This document shows, piece by piece, positions 44,975-53,960 of a DNA stretch of 64,000 bases (within the stretch, counting starts at the first letter, position 1; every line of letters starts with the position of its first letter). The translations under genes were made by a program, and so were the position numbers. The notes beneath the pieces were generated by a model. The model did not search any database, was not told the DNA's origin, and saw only the letters and a program-made list of their open reading frames with translations. This DNA is from Streptomyces sp. NRRL S-87. Lineage in GTDB: Bacteria > Actinomycetota > Actinomycetes > Streptomycetales > Streptomycetaceae. Location of the stretch: the NCBI RefSeq assembly GCF_000719335.1, contig NZ_JOGB01000019.1, forward strand, positions 1 to 64,000, written 5' to 3'.

Positions 44975-45625
44975 GTGGCCTGTGACCTGTGGTTGGTCCC
45001 CCTTGTCGACGTGCTGTGCCACAGCCCCGACAACCCCTTCGCGGAAGAGATCGCCGCCTACGACAAGGCGCTGGGCGAGGCCGGCCTGCCACCGGTGCCC
45101 GTGTTCGCGTACATGCCCGGACTGTCCGGGGACGTGGCCCCCGTCGCCGGCTTCGACTACGACGCCCTGCACTTCCTGCGCCGGGCGTACCTGCTGCAGG
45201 TCTGCGGACTGCCGGTGACGCCGGTGGACGAGCTGGGCGGCGACTACGAGCAGCTGCTGGAGATGTTCGAGACCACCGCGCAGCAGTCGCACCTGGTCTG
45301 GCACTACGACCACGCCGGCGCGTACGTGCCGGTGGACTTCCCGGTGCCGCTGGCGAACGAGGAGCTGCTCGCGGGCGGCGGCCCGCTGGGCTCCGCGCAC
45401 GGTCTGCTGCGCGAGCTGCAGTTCGTGGCGCCGGCCATCGGCATCGACCCGGCCAACCCGCCGGCGCCGCCCGCGCCCCCTGGCCGCCCCACGTCCCTCG
45501 AGGAGCCCGCGGGGCCCATTCCGTACGACGAGAGCCCGTTCGCGCGGGAGCGGCACGTGTGGCTGGGCCTGCACGCGGCCGCCACCAGGAGCCTGGGCCA
45601 GGGCTCGATGATCATCTTCAGCTGA
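44975..45625 (+). CDS. Hypothetical protein, conserved-looking
   Basis: This 216-residue protein is not recognised. It begins VACDLWLVPLVDVLCHSPDNPF and is soluble. It has HFLRRAYLLQVCGLPVTPVD, a central TAQQSHLVWHYDHAGAYVPVDF segment, and ends in a Pro-rich linker followed by ARERHVWLGLHAAATRSL. His, Trp and Tyr are frequent in the middle but no known metal motif is visible. A GGGAG sits five bases before GTG at 44975; an ATG at 44963 is the alternative start. It is followed by a terminator shared with the convergent SLATT gene. Confidence 0.7.
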   Translation: MACDLWLVPLVDVLCHSPDNPFAEEIAAYDKALGEAGLPPVPVFAYMPGLSGDVAPVAGFDYDALHFLRRAYLLQVCGLPVTPVDELGGDYEQLLEMFETTAQQSHLVWHYDHAGAYVPVDFPVPLANEELLAGGGPLGSAHGLLRELQFVAPAIGIDPANPPAPPAPPGRPTSLEEPAGPIPYDESPFARERHVWLGLHAAATRSLGQGSMIIFS

Positions 45626-45632
45626 GCGGATG

Positions 45633-45668
45633 CGGCCGGGGTGGTGCGTGCCGCGCCCGCCCCGGCCG
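45633..45668. terminator. Bidirectional terminator
   Basis: CGGCCGGGG at 45633-45641 and CCCCGGCCG at 45660-45668 pair exactly, between the convergent stops at 45625 and 45669. Confidence 0.75.
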
Positions 45669-46409
45669 TCAGCGGGGCTGCTCCGGCGGGCGCTGGCGCG
45701 GCATGTTCGGCCGGGTCCCCGGCGGCAGCGGGAAGCGGGCCGGCTGCGGGCCGCCCTCCGGCCGTGCGGAGACCGCGCTGAGCGACTGCGTCACCAGCGG
45801 AGCCGGCCCCGAGCGGAACTCCACCATCCAGTCCGCCGTCTCGGAGCGCACCAGCTCCGTCACGTCCTCGGAGAACCGCCGCAGCACGGTCAGGCAGCGC
45901 TCCGCCGCCTCGCTCGCCGTGCCCTCCGTCGGTCCGAGGACCTCGCGCACGTTCTCCGAGGCCCAGTCGAACTGGAGCGTCTGCAGGCGCCGCTGCACCG
46001 CCTGCGCGGTGGCCACGTCCCGCATCCACCCGGAGGTGAGGCCGAAGAACCGGTCGCAGGCCAGTGCCGCCGCGGCCAGCAGCAGCGCGAGGTAGCCGTA
46101 CGAGGCCCCGTCGGCCAGCAGCCCGGTCAGCTCCGTCAGCGGCAGCATCGCCCCCGTCACCGCGCCCGCCGCGGCCGCCCCGCGCAGCACCCGGGCCCCG
46201 CGCCGCTTCCAGGCGCGGTCCGACAGGTACCACTCGGCGGTGCGCAGGGCATCGGCCTCGACCCACCGGTAGAGCTCGTCCAGGCGCTCCGCGGGCTCGC
46301 CCCAGTCGCCCAGCGGGAACGGGCGGCCGGTGAGGTCCTGAGGCTTCGGGCCGCCCTCCTCCCGCGGGTCCCGGGGCGGCCCCTCGGGCTGCATTTCCGG
46401 CTGGCTCAC
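45669..46409 (-). CDS. SLATT-domain membrane protein
   Basis: This 246-residue protein has the layout of SLATT proteins: a helical segment ERLDELYRWVEADALRTAEW followed by two closely spaced membrane helices (about 100-122 and 132-150). A long cytoplasmic helix follows, with QAVQRRLQTLQFDWASENVR. SLATT proteins often accompany nucleotide-based signalling or defence genes and are thought to act on membranes, but no SMODS, SLOG or CD-NTase gene lies here, so this may be a housekeeping relative. The GTG start (VSQPEMQPEG) follows GGGAGTGCCGG. Confidence 0.7.
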   Translation of the reverse strand: MSQPEMQPEGPPRDPREEGGPKPQDLTGRPFPLGDWGEPAERLDELYRWVEADALRTAEWYLSDRAWKRRGARVLRGAAAAGAVTGAMLPLTELTGLLADGASYGYLALLLAAAALACDRFFGLTSGWMRDVATAQAVQRRLQTLQFDWASENVREVLGPTEGTASEAAERCLTVLRRFSEDVTELVRSETADWMVEFRSGPAPLVTQSLSAVSARPEGGPQPARFPLPPGTRPNMPRQRPPEQPR

Positions 46410-46766
46410 CCGGCACTCCCTCTGCCTGCGCTGACGTGATGGTGGTGCGCGTGACCGCGGTGCGCGCAAGCGCGTGCCGGCACGGCGGCGCACGCCTCGC
46501 GTGGAGCGTGGTGCGCGTGACCGAGCCTGGACGGTCGCGGGACGGTCCGAACGCAACGATCGGCCGTGACCGCAATGATGCGACAGCCCTTCCTACCGTC
46601 GAACGGCGGGGTATGGGCAACGAATCACGGTAATTCCGCCCGCAAGGAGGTGTCGATCGGGCACGGGGACGGCCCGACCTTCACTCGAAAGAGTTGGTCC
46701 TCACGGCGTAGGGCGCGCCGCGCGGGGAGCACGTAGGCTCGGTTTGACCGCAAGAGACAGGAGCGA
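46410..46766. other. Divergent intergenic region, SLATT gene / ybaB
   Basis: These 357 bases hold no gene. GTGGTGCGCGTGACCG occurs twice, exactly, at 46442-46457 and 46508-46523 (66 bases apart). This could be a paired protein-binding site or remnant duplication. I looked here for a 4.5S RNA, since ffs can lie near ybaB-recR, and found no conserved GGAAGG...AGCA core. Confidence 0.5.
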
Positions 46767-47117
46767 GTGACCGTGATTCCCGGTGGTGGGCAGCCCAACA
46801 TGCAGCAGCTGCTCAAGCAGGCCCAGAAGATGCAGCAGGACCTCGCCAAGGCCCAGGAGGCGCTGGCCGCCACCGAGGTCGAGGGTCAGGCCGGCGGCGG
46901 CCTCGTCACCGCCACGGTGACGGGCTCCGGCGAGCTGCGGGCCCTCGTGATCGACCCCAAGGCGGTGGACCCGGAGGACACCGAGACCCTGGCCGACCTG
47001 GTCGTCGCGGCGGTGCAGGCGGCGAACGAGAACGCCCAGGCGCTGCAGCAGGAGAAGCTCGGGCCGCTGGCCCAGGGCCTCGGCGGCGGCTCGGGCATCC
47101 CGGGTCTGCCTTTCTGA
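46767..47117 (+). CDS. YbaB/EbfC nucleoid-associated protein
   Basis: This 116-residue DNA-binding protein of the YbaB/EbfC family bridges or coats DNA and almost always lies next to recR. It has a Gly-rich start, the helix [20 protein letters not shown], then [20 protein letters not shown] and a C-terminal helical stretch, ending [13 protein letters not shown]. The GTG start follows CAGGAGCGA. recR starts 59 bases downstream. The dnaX gene that precedes ybaB in many bacteria is not here; the SLATT gene on the other strand takes its place. Confidence 0.93.
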   Translation: MTVIPGGGQPNMQQLLKQAQKMQQDLAKAQEALAATEVEGQAGGGLVTATVTGSGELRALVIDPKAVDPEDTETLADLVVAAVQAANENAQALQQEKLGPLAQGLGGGSGIPGLPF

Positions 47118-47175
47118 CCCTTTCCGGCACTACCGTACGTACCCCTGAAGCAGCACAGGAAGAAGGCAGAGTCCG

Positions 47176-47775
47176 TTGTACGAAGGCGTGGTCCAGGACC
47201 TGATCGACGAACTGGGCAGGCTGCCCGGTGTCGGGCCCAAGAGCGCCCAGCGGATCGCCTTCCACGTGCTGCAGGCCGAGCCCGCGGACGTGCGCCGGCT
47301 CGCGCACGCGCTGCTGGAGGTCAAGGAGAAGGTCCGCTTCTGCGCGGTGTGCGGGAACGTCGCGCAGGAGGAGCAGTGCGGCATCTGCCGCGACCCGCGC
47401 CGGGACCTGTCGGTGATCTGCGTGGTGGAGGAGCCCAAGGACGTGGTCGCCATCGAGCGGACCCGTGAGTTCCGGGGCAGGTACCACGTCCTCGGCGGGG
47501 CCATCAGCCCCATCGAGGGCGTCGGCCCGGACGACCTGCGCATCCGCGAGCTCCTCGCGCGGCTGGCCGACGGCACGGTCACGGAGCTGATCCTGGCCAC
47601 GGACCCGAACCTGGAGGGCGAGGCCACCGCCACCTACCTCGCCCGGATGATCAAGCCCATGGGCCTCAAGGTCACCCGCCTGGCCAGCGGACTCCCCGTC
47701 GGGGGAGATCTGGAGTACGCGGACGAGGTCACGCTCGGGCGGGCCTTTGAAGGAAGGCGACTACTCGATGTCTGA
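47176..47775 (+). CDS. recR: Recombination mediator RecR
   Basis: RecR with RecO loads RecA at single-stranded gaps. The 199-residue protein has an N-terminal HhH ([20 protein letters not shown]), a C4 zinc finger (Cys56, Cys59, Cys68, Cys71), a Toprim domain ([19 protein letters not shown], then [16 protein letters not shown]) and the C-terminal [20 protein letters not shown] segment. The start codon is TTG at 47176, with GAAGAAGGCAGAG upstream; all of the HhH is retained from there. The DUF5063 gene starts inside its end. Confidence 0.96.
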   Translation: MYEGVVQDLIDELGRLPGVGPKSAQRIAFHVLQAEPADVRRLAHALLEVKEKVRFCAVCGNVAQEEQCGICRDPRRDLSVICVVEEPKDVVAIERTREFRGRYHVLGGAISPIEGVGPDDLRIRELLARLADGTVTELILATDPNLEGEATATYLARMIKPMGLKVTRLASGLPVGGDLEYADEVTLGRAFEGRRLLDV

Positions 47776-48424
47776 CGCAACCCTGCACGCCGTGGGCCAG
47801 GATCCGGGCGACTTCGCCGTCCAGATCGCCGATTCCGTCGAGTCCTTCATCGTCGCGGTCACCGAGGTGGCCAAGGGCGAGGATCCCGACAGCGCGGTGC
47901 CCTTCCTGCTGTTGGAGGTCTCCCAGCTGCTGCTGGCCGGCGGGCGGCTGGGTGCGCACGAGGACGTCCTGCCCGACGAGCGGTACGAGCCGGACCTCGG
48001 ACCCGAGGTCGACGTGGACGACCTGCGCGAGCGGTACGCGGTGCTGCTGGACCCGGTGGACGTCTACTCCGAGGTCTTCGACCCGTACGAGCCGCGCAAG
48101 GCGCCGGTCGCGCACCGGCTGTCCGACGACATGGCGGACATCGTCAGCGACCTGCGGCACGGGCTGGCCCACTACCGGGCGGGCCGGGTCACCGAGGCGC
48201 TGTGGTGGTGGCAGTTCTCGTACTTCACCAACTGGGGACCGACGGCGTCGGCCGCGCTGCGCGCGCTGCAGTCGGTCGTGGCGCACGTACGGCTGGACCA
48301 GCCGCTGGAGGACCTGCACGGACTGGACACCGACGAGGACCTGGCCGAGGACGACCTCGTGGAGCAGGCCGGCCGCGTCATGGCCGACGAGATCGCCGGT
48401 CCGCTCGGGGTGAAGGGCCGCTGA
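47768..48424 (+). CDS. DUF5063 family protein
   Basis: This 218-residue acidic protein of unknown function is common next to recR in Streptomyces. It is helical, with [20 protein letters not shown] at the start, repeated [13 protein letters not shown] and [14 protein letters not shown] helices, and a conserved [17 protein letters not shown] segment. The rest is rich in Asp and Glu. Its ATG lies 5 bases before the recR stop codon and overlaps it by 8 bases, suggesting joint expression with the repair gene. GGAAGG lies 12 bases upstream. Confidence 0.85.
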   Translation: MSDATLHAVGQDPGDFAVQIADSVESFIVAVTEVAKGEDPDSAVPFLLLEVSQLLLAGGRLGAHEDVLPDERYEPDLGPEVDVDDLRERYAVLLDPVDVYSEVFDPYEPRKAPVAHRLSDDMADIVSDLRHGLAHYRAGRVTEALWWWQFSYFTNWGPTASAALRALQSVVAHVRLDQPLEDLHGLDTDEDLAEDDLVEQAGRVMADEIAGPLGVKGR

Positions 48425-48569
48425 ACGCGCCCGGAGCCCCCGAGGTCCACGTGGTGAAGATCGCATCTCATGATGTGACACGCCCGGATCGCCATCCGGT
48501 CCCTCGTTAGACTGGTCCGGACCGCGGACGGCGGTCGGACCGCAGTAATGGACCGAGCGAGGAGCGCAC

Positions 48570-49853
48570 GTGGGCCTTGTCGTGCAGAAGTACGGAGGCT
48601 CCTCCGTAGCCGATGCCGAGGGCATCAAGCGCGTCGCCAAGCGGATCGTGGACGCCAAGAAGAACGGCCACCAGGTGGTCGTCGTGGTGTCGGCGATGGG
48701 CGACACGACGGACGAGCTGATCGAACTCGCCGAACAGGTATCTCCGATGCCGACCGGGCGTGAATTCGACATGCTGCTGACCGCCGGAGAGCGGATCTCC
48801 ATGGCCCTGCTGGCCATGGCGATCAAAAACCTGGGCCACGAGGCCCAGTCGTTCACCGGTAGCCAGGCAGGTGTGATCACCGACTCGGTCCACAACAAAG
48901 CCCGCATCATCGACGTCACGCCCGGCCGCATCCGCACCGCGCTGGACGAGGGCAACATCGCCATCGTCGCCGGCTTCCAGGGCGTGTCGGCGGACTCGAA
49001 GGACATCACCACCCTCGGCCGCGGCGGCTCGGACACCACGGCCGTCGCCCTGGCCGCGGCGCTGGACGCCGAGGTGTGCGAGATCTACACCGACGTGGAC
49101 GGCGTGTTCACCGCCGACCCGCGCGTGGTGAAGAAGGCCCGGAAGATCGACTGGATCTCCTCCGAGGACATGCTGGAGCTGGCCGCCTCCGGCTCCAAGG
49201 TGCTGCTGCACCGCTGCGTCGAGTACGCGCGCCGCTACAACATCCCGATCCACGTCCGCTCGTCCTTCTCCGGACTGCGCGGCACCTGGGTCAGCAACGA
49301 GAAGCCCGCAGAACTGCAAGGGGACGATCAGGTGGAGCACGCCATCATCTCCGGAGTCGCCCACGACGTCTCCGAGGCCAAGGTCACGGTCGTCGGCGTC
49401 CCGGACAAGCCGGGCGAGGCCGCGGCGATCTTCCAGGCGATCGCCGACGCCGAGATCAACATCGACATGATCGTGCAGAACGTGTCGGCGGCGTCCACCG
49501 GTCTGACCGACATCTCCTTCACCCTCCCCAAGGCCGAGGGCTCGAAGGCCATCGACGCCCTGGAGAAGGCCAAGGAGGCCATCGGCTTCGAGTCCCTGCG
49601 CTACGACGACCAGATCGGCAAGATCTCCCTCGTCGGCGCGGGCATGAAGACCAACCCGGGCGTCACCGCCTCCTTCTTCACCGCGCTGTCCGACGCGGGC
49701 GTGAACATCGAGCTGATCTCCACCTCGGAGATCCGCATCTCGGTCGTCACCCGCCAGGACGACGTCAACGAGGCCGTCCGCGCGGTGCACACCGCGTTCG
49801 GCCTGGACTCCGACAGCGACGAGGCCGTCGTCTACGGAGGCACCGGGCGATGA
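48570..49853 (+). CDS. ask: Aspartate kinase (alpha subunit; encodes internal beta subunit)
   Basis: This enzyme phosphorylates aspartate, the first step to Lys, Thr, Met and diaminopimelate. The 427-residue protein has [19 protein letters not shown] at the start, [20 protein letters not shown] and [12 protein letters not shown] in the kinase domain, and two ACT domains (from about 265 and 345) for feedback control. As in S. clavuligerus and corynebacteria, an in-frame internal start at 49332 would give a beta subunit of the ACT part. The start is GTG after GAGCGAGGAGCGCAC. asd overlaps its stop (ATGA), so the first two steps are one operon. Confidence 0.96.
   Translation: MGLVVQKYGGSSVADAEGIKRVAKRIVDAKKNGHQVVVVVSAMGDTTDELIELAEQVSPMPTGREFDMLLTAGERISMALLAMAIKNLGHEAQSFTGSQAGVITDSVHNKARIIDVTPGRIRTALDEGNIAIVAGFQGVSADSKDITTLGRGGSDTTAVALAAALDAEVCEIYTDVDGVFTADPRVVKKARKIDWISSEDMLELAASGSKVLLHRCVEYARRYNIPIHVRSSFSGLRGTWVSNEKPAELQGDDQVEHAIISGVAHDVSEAKVTVVGVPDKPGEAAAIFQAIADAEINIDMIVQNVSAASTGLTDISFTLPKAEGSKAIDALEKAKEAIGFESLRYDDQIGKISLVGAGMKTNPGVTASFFTALSDAGVNIELISTSEIRISVVTRQDDVNEAVRAVHTAFGLDSDSDEAVVYGGTGR
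49332..49853 (+). CDS. Internal start of ask: beta (regulatory ACT) subunit
   Basis: GTG at 49332, in frame with ask, is preceded by AAGGGG with an 8-base spacer. The product is 173 residues starting [19 protein letters not shown] and contains both ACT domains. Position and sequence match the known internal start of actinobacterial alpha2beta2 aspartate kinases. Expression is inferred. Confidence 0.75.
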   Translation: MEHAIISGVAHDVSEAKVTVVGVPDKPGEAAAIFQAIADAEINIDMIVQNVSAASTGLTDISFTLPKAEGSKAIDALEKAKEAIGFESLRYDDQIGKISLVGAGMKTNPGVTASFFTALSDAGVNIELISTSEIRISVVTRQDDVNEAVRAVHTAFGLDSDSDEAVVYGGTGR

Positions 49854-50929
49854 GCCCCACCCGGTCCGCCCCGGCGCTCGCCGTCGTCGGGGCGACCGGA
49901 GCGGTCGGTTCCGTCCTGCTCCAGATCCTGTCCCAGCGCGCGGACGTCTGGGGCGCCATCCGCCTGATCGCCTCGTCCCGATCGGCCGGCCGCAGGCTGG
50001 CCGTCCGGGGCGAGGAGACCGAGGTGCTCGCGCTCACCGAGGACGCCTTCGACGGGCTCGGGCCGGGCGACGTGGTGGTCTTCCTGACCCCGGACGAGGT
50101 CTCCGCCCGCTGGGCGCCGCTCGCCGCCGCGCGCGGGGCCTGCGTCGTGGACCAGTCCGGGGCCTTCCGCGCGGACCCCGAGGTCCCCCTGGTGGTCCCG
50201 GAGCTCAACCCGTCCGCCGTGCACTACCGGCCCCGCGGCATCGTGTCCGGGCCCGGCTGTGCCACCCTCGCCCTCGCCGCCGCGGTGGGCCCCCTCCACG
50301 CCGAACTGGGCCTGACGGGCCTGACGGCGTCCTCGTACCAGGCGGTGAGCGCCGCCGGCCGCGCCGGGGTGGCCGCGCTGCGCCGGCAGCTCGCGGTGGT
50401 CGCCCGTACCGACGGCCTGGGCGAGCAGCCCGGGGACGTGCGCCGGGCCGTCGGCGACGACCTCGGCCCGTTCGCGGCACCGCTGGCCCTCAACATCGTC
50501 CCCTGGTCCGGGACTCCGGCCGGTGACGGCTGGTCGTCCGAGGAGATGGCCGTGCGGGCCGAGACCCGCAAGGTGCTCGGGCTCGACGCGCTGCCGGTGT
50601 CCGTCACCTGCGTCCGCGTCCCCGTCGTCACCGGCCACTCCCTGTCCGTACGGGCCGTCTTCGAGGCCGAGGTGGACGTGGCCCGGGCGCACGAGATCCT
50701 CGCGGCCGCGCCGGGCGTGGTGCTGGTCGACGATCCCGAGGCGGGGGAGTTCCCGACGCCCGCGGACGCGGTGGGTACAGATCCGGCCTGGGTGGGTCGG
50801 GTGCGCAGGTCGCTGGACGATCCGCACGGGCTGGAATTCTTCGTTTCCATGGACAATCTGCGCAAGGGTGCCGCTCTGAACGCGGCCCACATCGCGGAAC
50901 TGCTCGCCACCGAAAGCGCGTCCGCATAA
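49850..50929 (+). CDS. asd: Aspartate-semialdehyde dehydrogenase (divergent active site)
   Basis: The next enzyme after aspartate kinase reduces aspartyl phosphate to the semialdehyde. In 359 residues it has [16 protein letters not shown] (NADP loop), [57 protein letters not shown] with His263, and [18 protein letters not shown] at the end. The catalytic Cys137 lies in [10 protein letters not shown], whereas actinobacterial Asd normally has NPNCTT; the Asn next to Cys is missing. It overlaps ask by ATGA. It may be fully active, reduced or specialised; some Streptomyces carry a second asd elsewhere. Confidence 0.88.
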   Translation: MSPTRSAPALAVVGATGAVGSVLLQILSQRADVWGAIRLIASSRSAGRRLAVRGEETEVLALTEDAFDGLGPGDVVVFLTPDEVSARWAPLAAARGACVVDQSGAFRADPEVPLVVPELNPSAVHYRPRGIVSGPGCATLALAAAVGPLHAELGLTGLTASSYQAVSAAGRAGVAALRRQLAVVARTDGLGEQPGDVRRAVGDDLGPFAAPLALNIVPWSGTPAGDGWSSEEMAVRAETRKVLGLDALPVSVTCVRVPVVTGHSLSVRAVFEAEVDVARAHEILAAAPGVVLVDDPEAGEFPTPADAVGTDPAWVGRVRRSLDDPHGLEFFVSMDNLRKGAALNAAHIAELLATESASA

Positions 50930-51124
50930 AGGACGGCCTGGCCGAGGCGTGATCCTGTGCTCCTTTGTAGGATCTGTGTGATCCCTGATCAAGGTGCCGG
51001 CCCGACTGCCGCCGGATAAATGGGGCAATTGGGAAGAGTGGTTGCGCATGAGGGTTTTCGACCCGCCGTCAAATACGGCGCCCGATGCGTACAACCCTGA
51101 CGGGGGAATGCGTGTCCAACTGGC

Positions 51125-51799
51125 GTGGCAGAGGTCCTCGATATCGCATACGCACCGGTACGCAGCACGATCGCGGCGCCGCTCAGGCGACCCCGGATGC
51201 CCGGCGGGATGCCCGTGATGGCACCTGTGCCCTCCACCCGGTCGGGCCTCGTGCCGGCGCCGCGTGAGAGCGCCGAGACGACCACGAACACGGGTGCCGT
51301 GACGGCCGGCACCACCGTCGACCACCTCACCGAGACCTACCGCGCGCACTACCGCTCGCTCCTCGGCCTCGCCGCCCTCCTCCTCGACGACACCGCCTCC
51401 TGCGAGGACGTGGTGCAGGAGGCGTTCATCCGGGTGCACTCGGCACGCAGCCGGGTCCGCGACCCCGAGAAGACCCTGGCCTACCTCAGACAGACCGTGG
51501 TCAACCTGTCCCGCTCGGCGCTGCGCCGGCGCATCCTCGGCCTCAAGCTCCTGTCGAAGCCGATGCCCGACATGGCCAGCGCCGAGGAGGGCGCGTACGA
51601 CCAGCTGGAGCGGGACGCGCTGATCCGCGCCATGAAGGGCCTGCAGCGCCGCCAGCGCGAGGTGCTGGTGCTGCGCTACTTCGCGGACATGACGGAGGCC
51701 CAGGTCGCCGAGACCCTCGGGATATCCCTGGGGTCGGTCAAGGCCTACGGGTCCCGCGGCATCGCGGCCCTGCGCGTGTCGATGGAGGCCACGTCATGA
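51125..51799 (+). CDS. ECF-type RNA polymerase sigma factor
   Basis: This 224-residue sigma factor has region 2 at about 70-130 (YRSLLGLAALLLDDTASCED, VVQEAFIRVHSARSR) and region 4 at about 160-220 (RDALIRAMKGLQRRQREVLVLRY, MTEAQVAETLGISLGSVKAYGSRGIAALR). The type resembles the SigE-like group in Streptomyces. The GTG at 51125 is the longest likely start; ATG at 51197 would remove a poorly structured N-terminus. The stop overlaps the next gene (ATGA), whose membrane protein is the probable anti-sigma partner. Confidence 0.92.
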   Translation: MAEVLDIAYAPVRSTIAAPLRRPRMPGGMPVMAPVPSTRSGLVPAPRESAETTTNTGAVTAGTTVDHLTETYRAHYRSLLGLAALLLDDTASCEDVVQEAFIRVHSARSRVRDPEKTLAYLRQTVVNLSRSALRRRILGLKLLSKPMPDMASAEEGAYDQLERDALIRAMKGLQRRQREVLVLRYFADMTEAQVAETLGISLGSVKAYGSRGIAALRVSMEATS

Positions 51800-53013
51800 G
51801 CCGGACCGGCCCCTCGGCCCTTCCGCCGTCCCCGGAACCGAACCCCGGCGGAGCGACTCCCGGCGGACCGAACCCCAGCGAACCGAACCCGAGTGAGAGC
51901 GGCACCGTGAACGCGAGCAACAGCCCCGGTCCCGGCCCCGAGAGCGAGCTGGACCTGCGCGGTCTGCTGCAAGGCGCCGTGGAGGGGCTGGAGCCCGCCG
52001 ACGGCGCGCTGGACCGGCTGCGGGTCGCGGTCCCCAGGCGCCGGGCCCGCAAGCGGCAGGCCCTCGTCGGAGCCGCGGCCGCACTGCTCGTGGGCGCCGT
52101 GCTGCCGGCCTTCTTCCGCGTCGCGCAGACCCCCGACGACTCGGGGGTCGACCACTCCGCGATGGCGGGGCACGGCGAGAAGACCCGGACCGGCCCCGGC
52201 AGCGGCACGACCGACCCCGACCTGACCGGACCCGGGGTGCACGGGCCCTCGGTGTGGCCCACCACCCGCGCGTCGAACGGCAAGGGCAAGGGCTCCAAGC
52301 ACCACACCGGTAAGGGACACGGGACCGGCCCGGGCTCCTCGGGCGGATCCGACGGCGGTTCCGGCGACGGGGGCGAGGGCTCGGGAGGCCTCGGCGTGGA
52401 CCCGAACCGTCCCGCCTCCGTCCCGCCCGGGACCCCGGCCTGCCAGGCGGACCAGCTCGGCGTCGCGGTGGAGGACGCCCGGACGCCCGACGCCGACGGC
52501 AAGGTCTACGGCACCTTCCGCATCACGAACGTCTCGCAGAACAAGTGCGTGGTCGGCGGCGGCGGGTCCGTGAGCGCAGTCGGCGCCGGCCAGAAGGCCC
52601 TCACCGTCCTCGACCACACCGCGGGCGACGCCGCCCCCGGCCTGCCGGACCCGTCCCAGGAGATCGCGCAGCTGATGCTGCGGCCCAACGACGGGTACGA
52701 GGTGCGGTTCGCCTGGGTGCCGGCGCAGGCCTGCCCCACCCCGGACCCGACCCCCGGCGCCTCCCCCTCGGGCGGTACGACCGACGGCGGCACCGACGGG
52801 TCCACGGACCCCGACCCGCTCGAGGACGGCGCGACGCCGTCGGACGGGGACGTGGACGCGGGCCCGGACACGACCGCCGCGGAGCCGGGCTCGGTGCAGG
52901 TCACGCACGTTGCGGAGCCGGGCGCCCCGGTGGCCTCGGCCACGATCCCGAACGCCTGCTCCGGCACGGTCTACCGCACCGGCATCCTCCCGGCCCCGCC
53001 CGCGTTCGAGTGA
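51796..53013 (+). CDS. Membrane protein coupled to ECF sigma factor, putative anti-sigma
   Basis: This 405-residue protein has a Pro/Gly-rich start, then a short cytoplasmic helix (LDLRGLLQGAVEGLEPADGA, near 53-72) leading to PRRRARKRQ. A single membrane helix (about 88-107) follows, then a long Gly/Ser/Lys linker and an outer beta-rich domain with Cys pairs (CQADQLGVAVED, NKCVVGGGGSV, CPTPDP, NACSGTVY). The zinc-type HxxxCxxC motif of ZAS anti-sigma factors is absent. Overlap with the sigma gene by ATGA and the topology suggest it holds the sigma factor at the membrane and senses an outside signal; this is inference. Confidence 0.8.
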   Translation: MSRTGPSALPPSPEPNPGGATPGGPNPSEPNPSESGTVNASNSPGPGPESELDLRGLLQGAVEGLEPADGALDRLRVAVPRRRARKRQALVGAAAALLVGAVLPAFFRVAQTPDDSGVDHSAMAGHGEKTRTGPGSGTTDPDLTGPGVHGPSVWPTTRASNGKGKGSKHHTGKGHGTGPGSSGGSDGGSGDGGEGSGGLGVDPNRPASVPPGTPACQADQLGVAVEDARTPDADGKVYGTFRITNVSQNKCVVGGGGSVSAVGAGQKALTVLDHTAGDAAPGLPDPSQEIAQLMLRPNDGYEVRFAWVPAQACPTPDPTPGASPSGGTTDGGTDGSTDPDPLEDGATPSDGDVDAGPDTTAAEPGSVQVTHVAEPGAPVASATIPNACSGTVYRTGILPAPPAFE

Positions 53014-53041
53014 CCGCGCGGCGCCCACCGGGCGTCGCGGG

Positions 53042-53818
53042 TCAGCCCACCGGCTGCTGCGCCGGCTCGACCAGCAGGCCCGCCTCGGCGTCGCGCCGGG
53101 CCTCGACCTCGCGGCGGTAGAGCCGGAACCACATGAACAGCACGAAGGCCGCGAAGACGAACCACTCCCCGGTGTAGCCGAGGTTCTGGAAGGCCTTCAG
53201 GTCCAGGCCGGTGTCGGCCGGCGCCACCGCCGGTACGGGCGTGAGCCCCGCCGAAGCCGTCGGCACCGTCAGCCACGCGTCGTACAGCTCGTACGGCACG
53301 AGGTTCACCAGCGAGGCCGCCGCGATCACGCCCAGCTGCCCGGCCGGCAGGCCGCCCTCCGCGTGCACGCCCGGCGAGGTGGAGGTCTCCGACGCCTGGA
53401 GCGCGCCCGTCACCGTCACCCGGCCCGCCGGAGCCGCGGGGCCGACGCCCTGCGCGGGGCCGGGACGCCAGCCGCGTACGACCGGGACCGCCCGGCCGCC
53501 GTCCGTCTTCAGCAGCGTCAGCACGTAGTACCCGGTGCGCCCGTCGAGCGTCCGGTCCGGTACCAGGAACTGGTCGGCGTACGTCCCCGTGACGCTCGCC
53601 GGCCGGCCCGAGGTCTTCTTGTCCACCGGCAGCAGCGCGTCCAGCGGCTCGGCCGTCTGCTCGGTGACCGGCCGGGCGGACGCGGCCTCGCGATGGCTGT
53701 CGACGCGGTCCTCGAACCGGCCGAGCTGCCAGGAACCCATGAACAGGCAGAAGGGGACGGCCAGCACGACGAAGAGGTTGATCCCCCACCAGCGCGGGGT
53801 CAGCAGAAACCGGTGCAC
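53042..53818 (-). CDS. SURF1-family protein
   Basis: This 258-residue protein has two membrane helices, one near residues 12-32 (after HRFLLTPRWWG) and one near 215-235 (WFVFAAFVLFMWFRLYR), with an outer domain between. GSWQLGRFEDRVDSH, PVTEQTAEPLDALLPVDKK and VPVVRGWRPGP are typical for SURF1, an assembly factor of cytochrome c oxidase. It is convergent with the sigma/anti-sigma pair. The GTG at 53818 gives the normal SURF1 start; longer frames upstream run through the parS sequence and are artefacts. Confidence 0.88.
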   Translation of the reverse strand: MHRFLLTPRWWGINLFVVLAVPFCLFMGSWQLGRFEDRVDSHREAASARPVTEQTAEPLDALLPVDKKTSGRPASVTGTYADQFLVPDRTLDGRTGYYVLTLLKTDGGRAVPVVRGWRPGPAQGVGPAAPAGRVTVTGALQASETSTSPGVHAEGGLPAGQLGVIAAASLVNLVPYELYDAWLTVPTASAGLTPVPAVAPADTGLDLKAFQNLGYTGEWFVFAAFVLFMWFRLYRREVEARRDAEAGLLVEPAQQPVG

Positions 53819-53892
53819 CCCTCCACGGTACGGGGGGTGCACCGGATCACCGGCGCCGGGTCTCCGGCGCCGGTCCCGGTGTGCGGACCGGT

Positions 53893-53929
53893 CACCGGAC
53901 GGGTGTTTCACGTGAAACACCGTCCGGTG
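53893..53929. promoter_or_regulatory. Second parS site in an extended palindrome
   Basis: TGTTTCACGTGAAACA at 53904-53919 is the consensus parS. As with the first site, the symmetry extends beyond it: CACCGGACGGGTGTTTCAC at 53893-53911 and GTGAAACACCGTCCGGTG at 53912-53929 pair with one extra G. It lies between SURF1 and the S9 peptidase gene, about 35.8 kb from the first site. Confidence 0.95.
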
Positions 53930-53960
53930 GCGGAGCGTCACCGGGGGCCCGGCGCGGCGG

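Noticed and set aside
46560..46766. Possible 4.5S/SRP RNA before ybaB
   Set aside because: No GGAAGG...AGCA core or matching stem was found.
51048..51218. 56-codon frame starting MRVFDPPSNTAPDAYNPDGG, overlapping the sigma gene start
   Set aside because: It overlaps the sigma factor in another frame, becomes Arg/His-rich and has no clear fold. It could be a leader, but evidence is too weak to list it as a gene.
53819..53941. N-terminal extension of SURF1 with FHVKH
   Set aside because: The same parS artefact; the true SURF1 start just before the first membrane helix is GTG at 53818.
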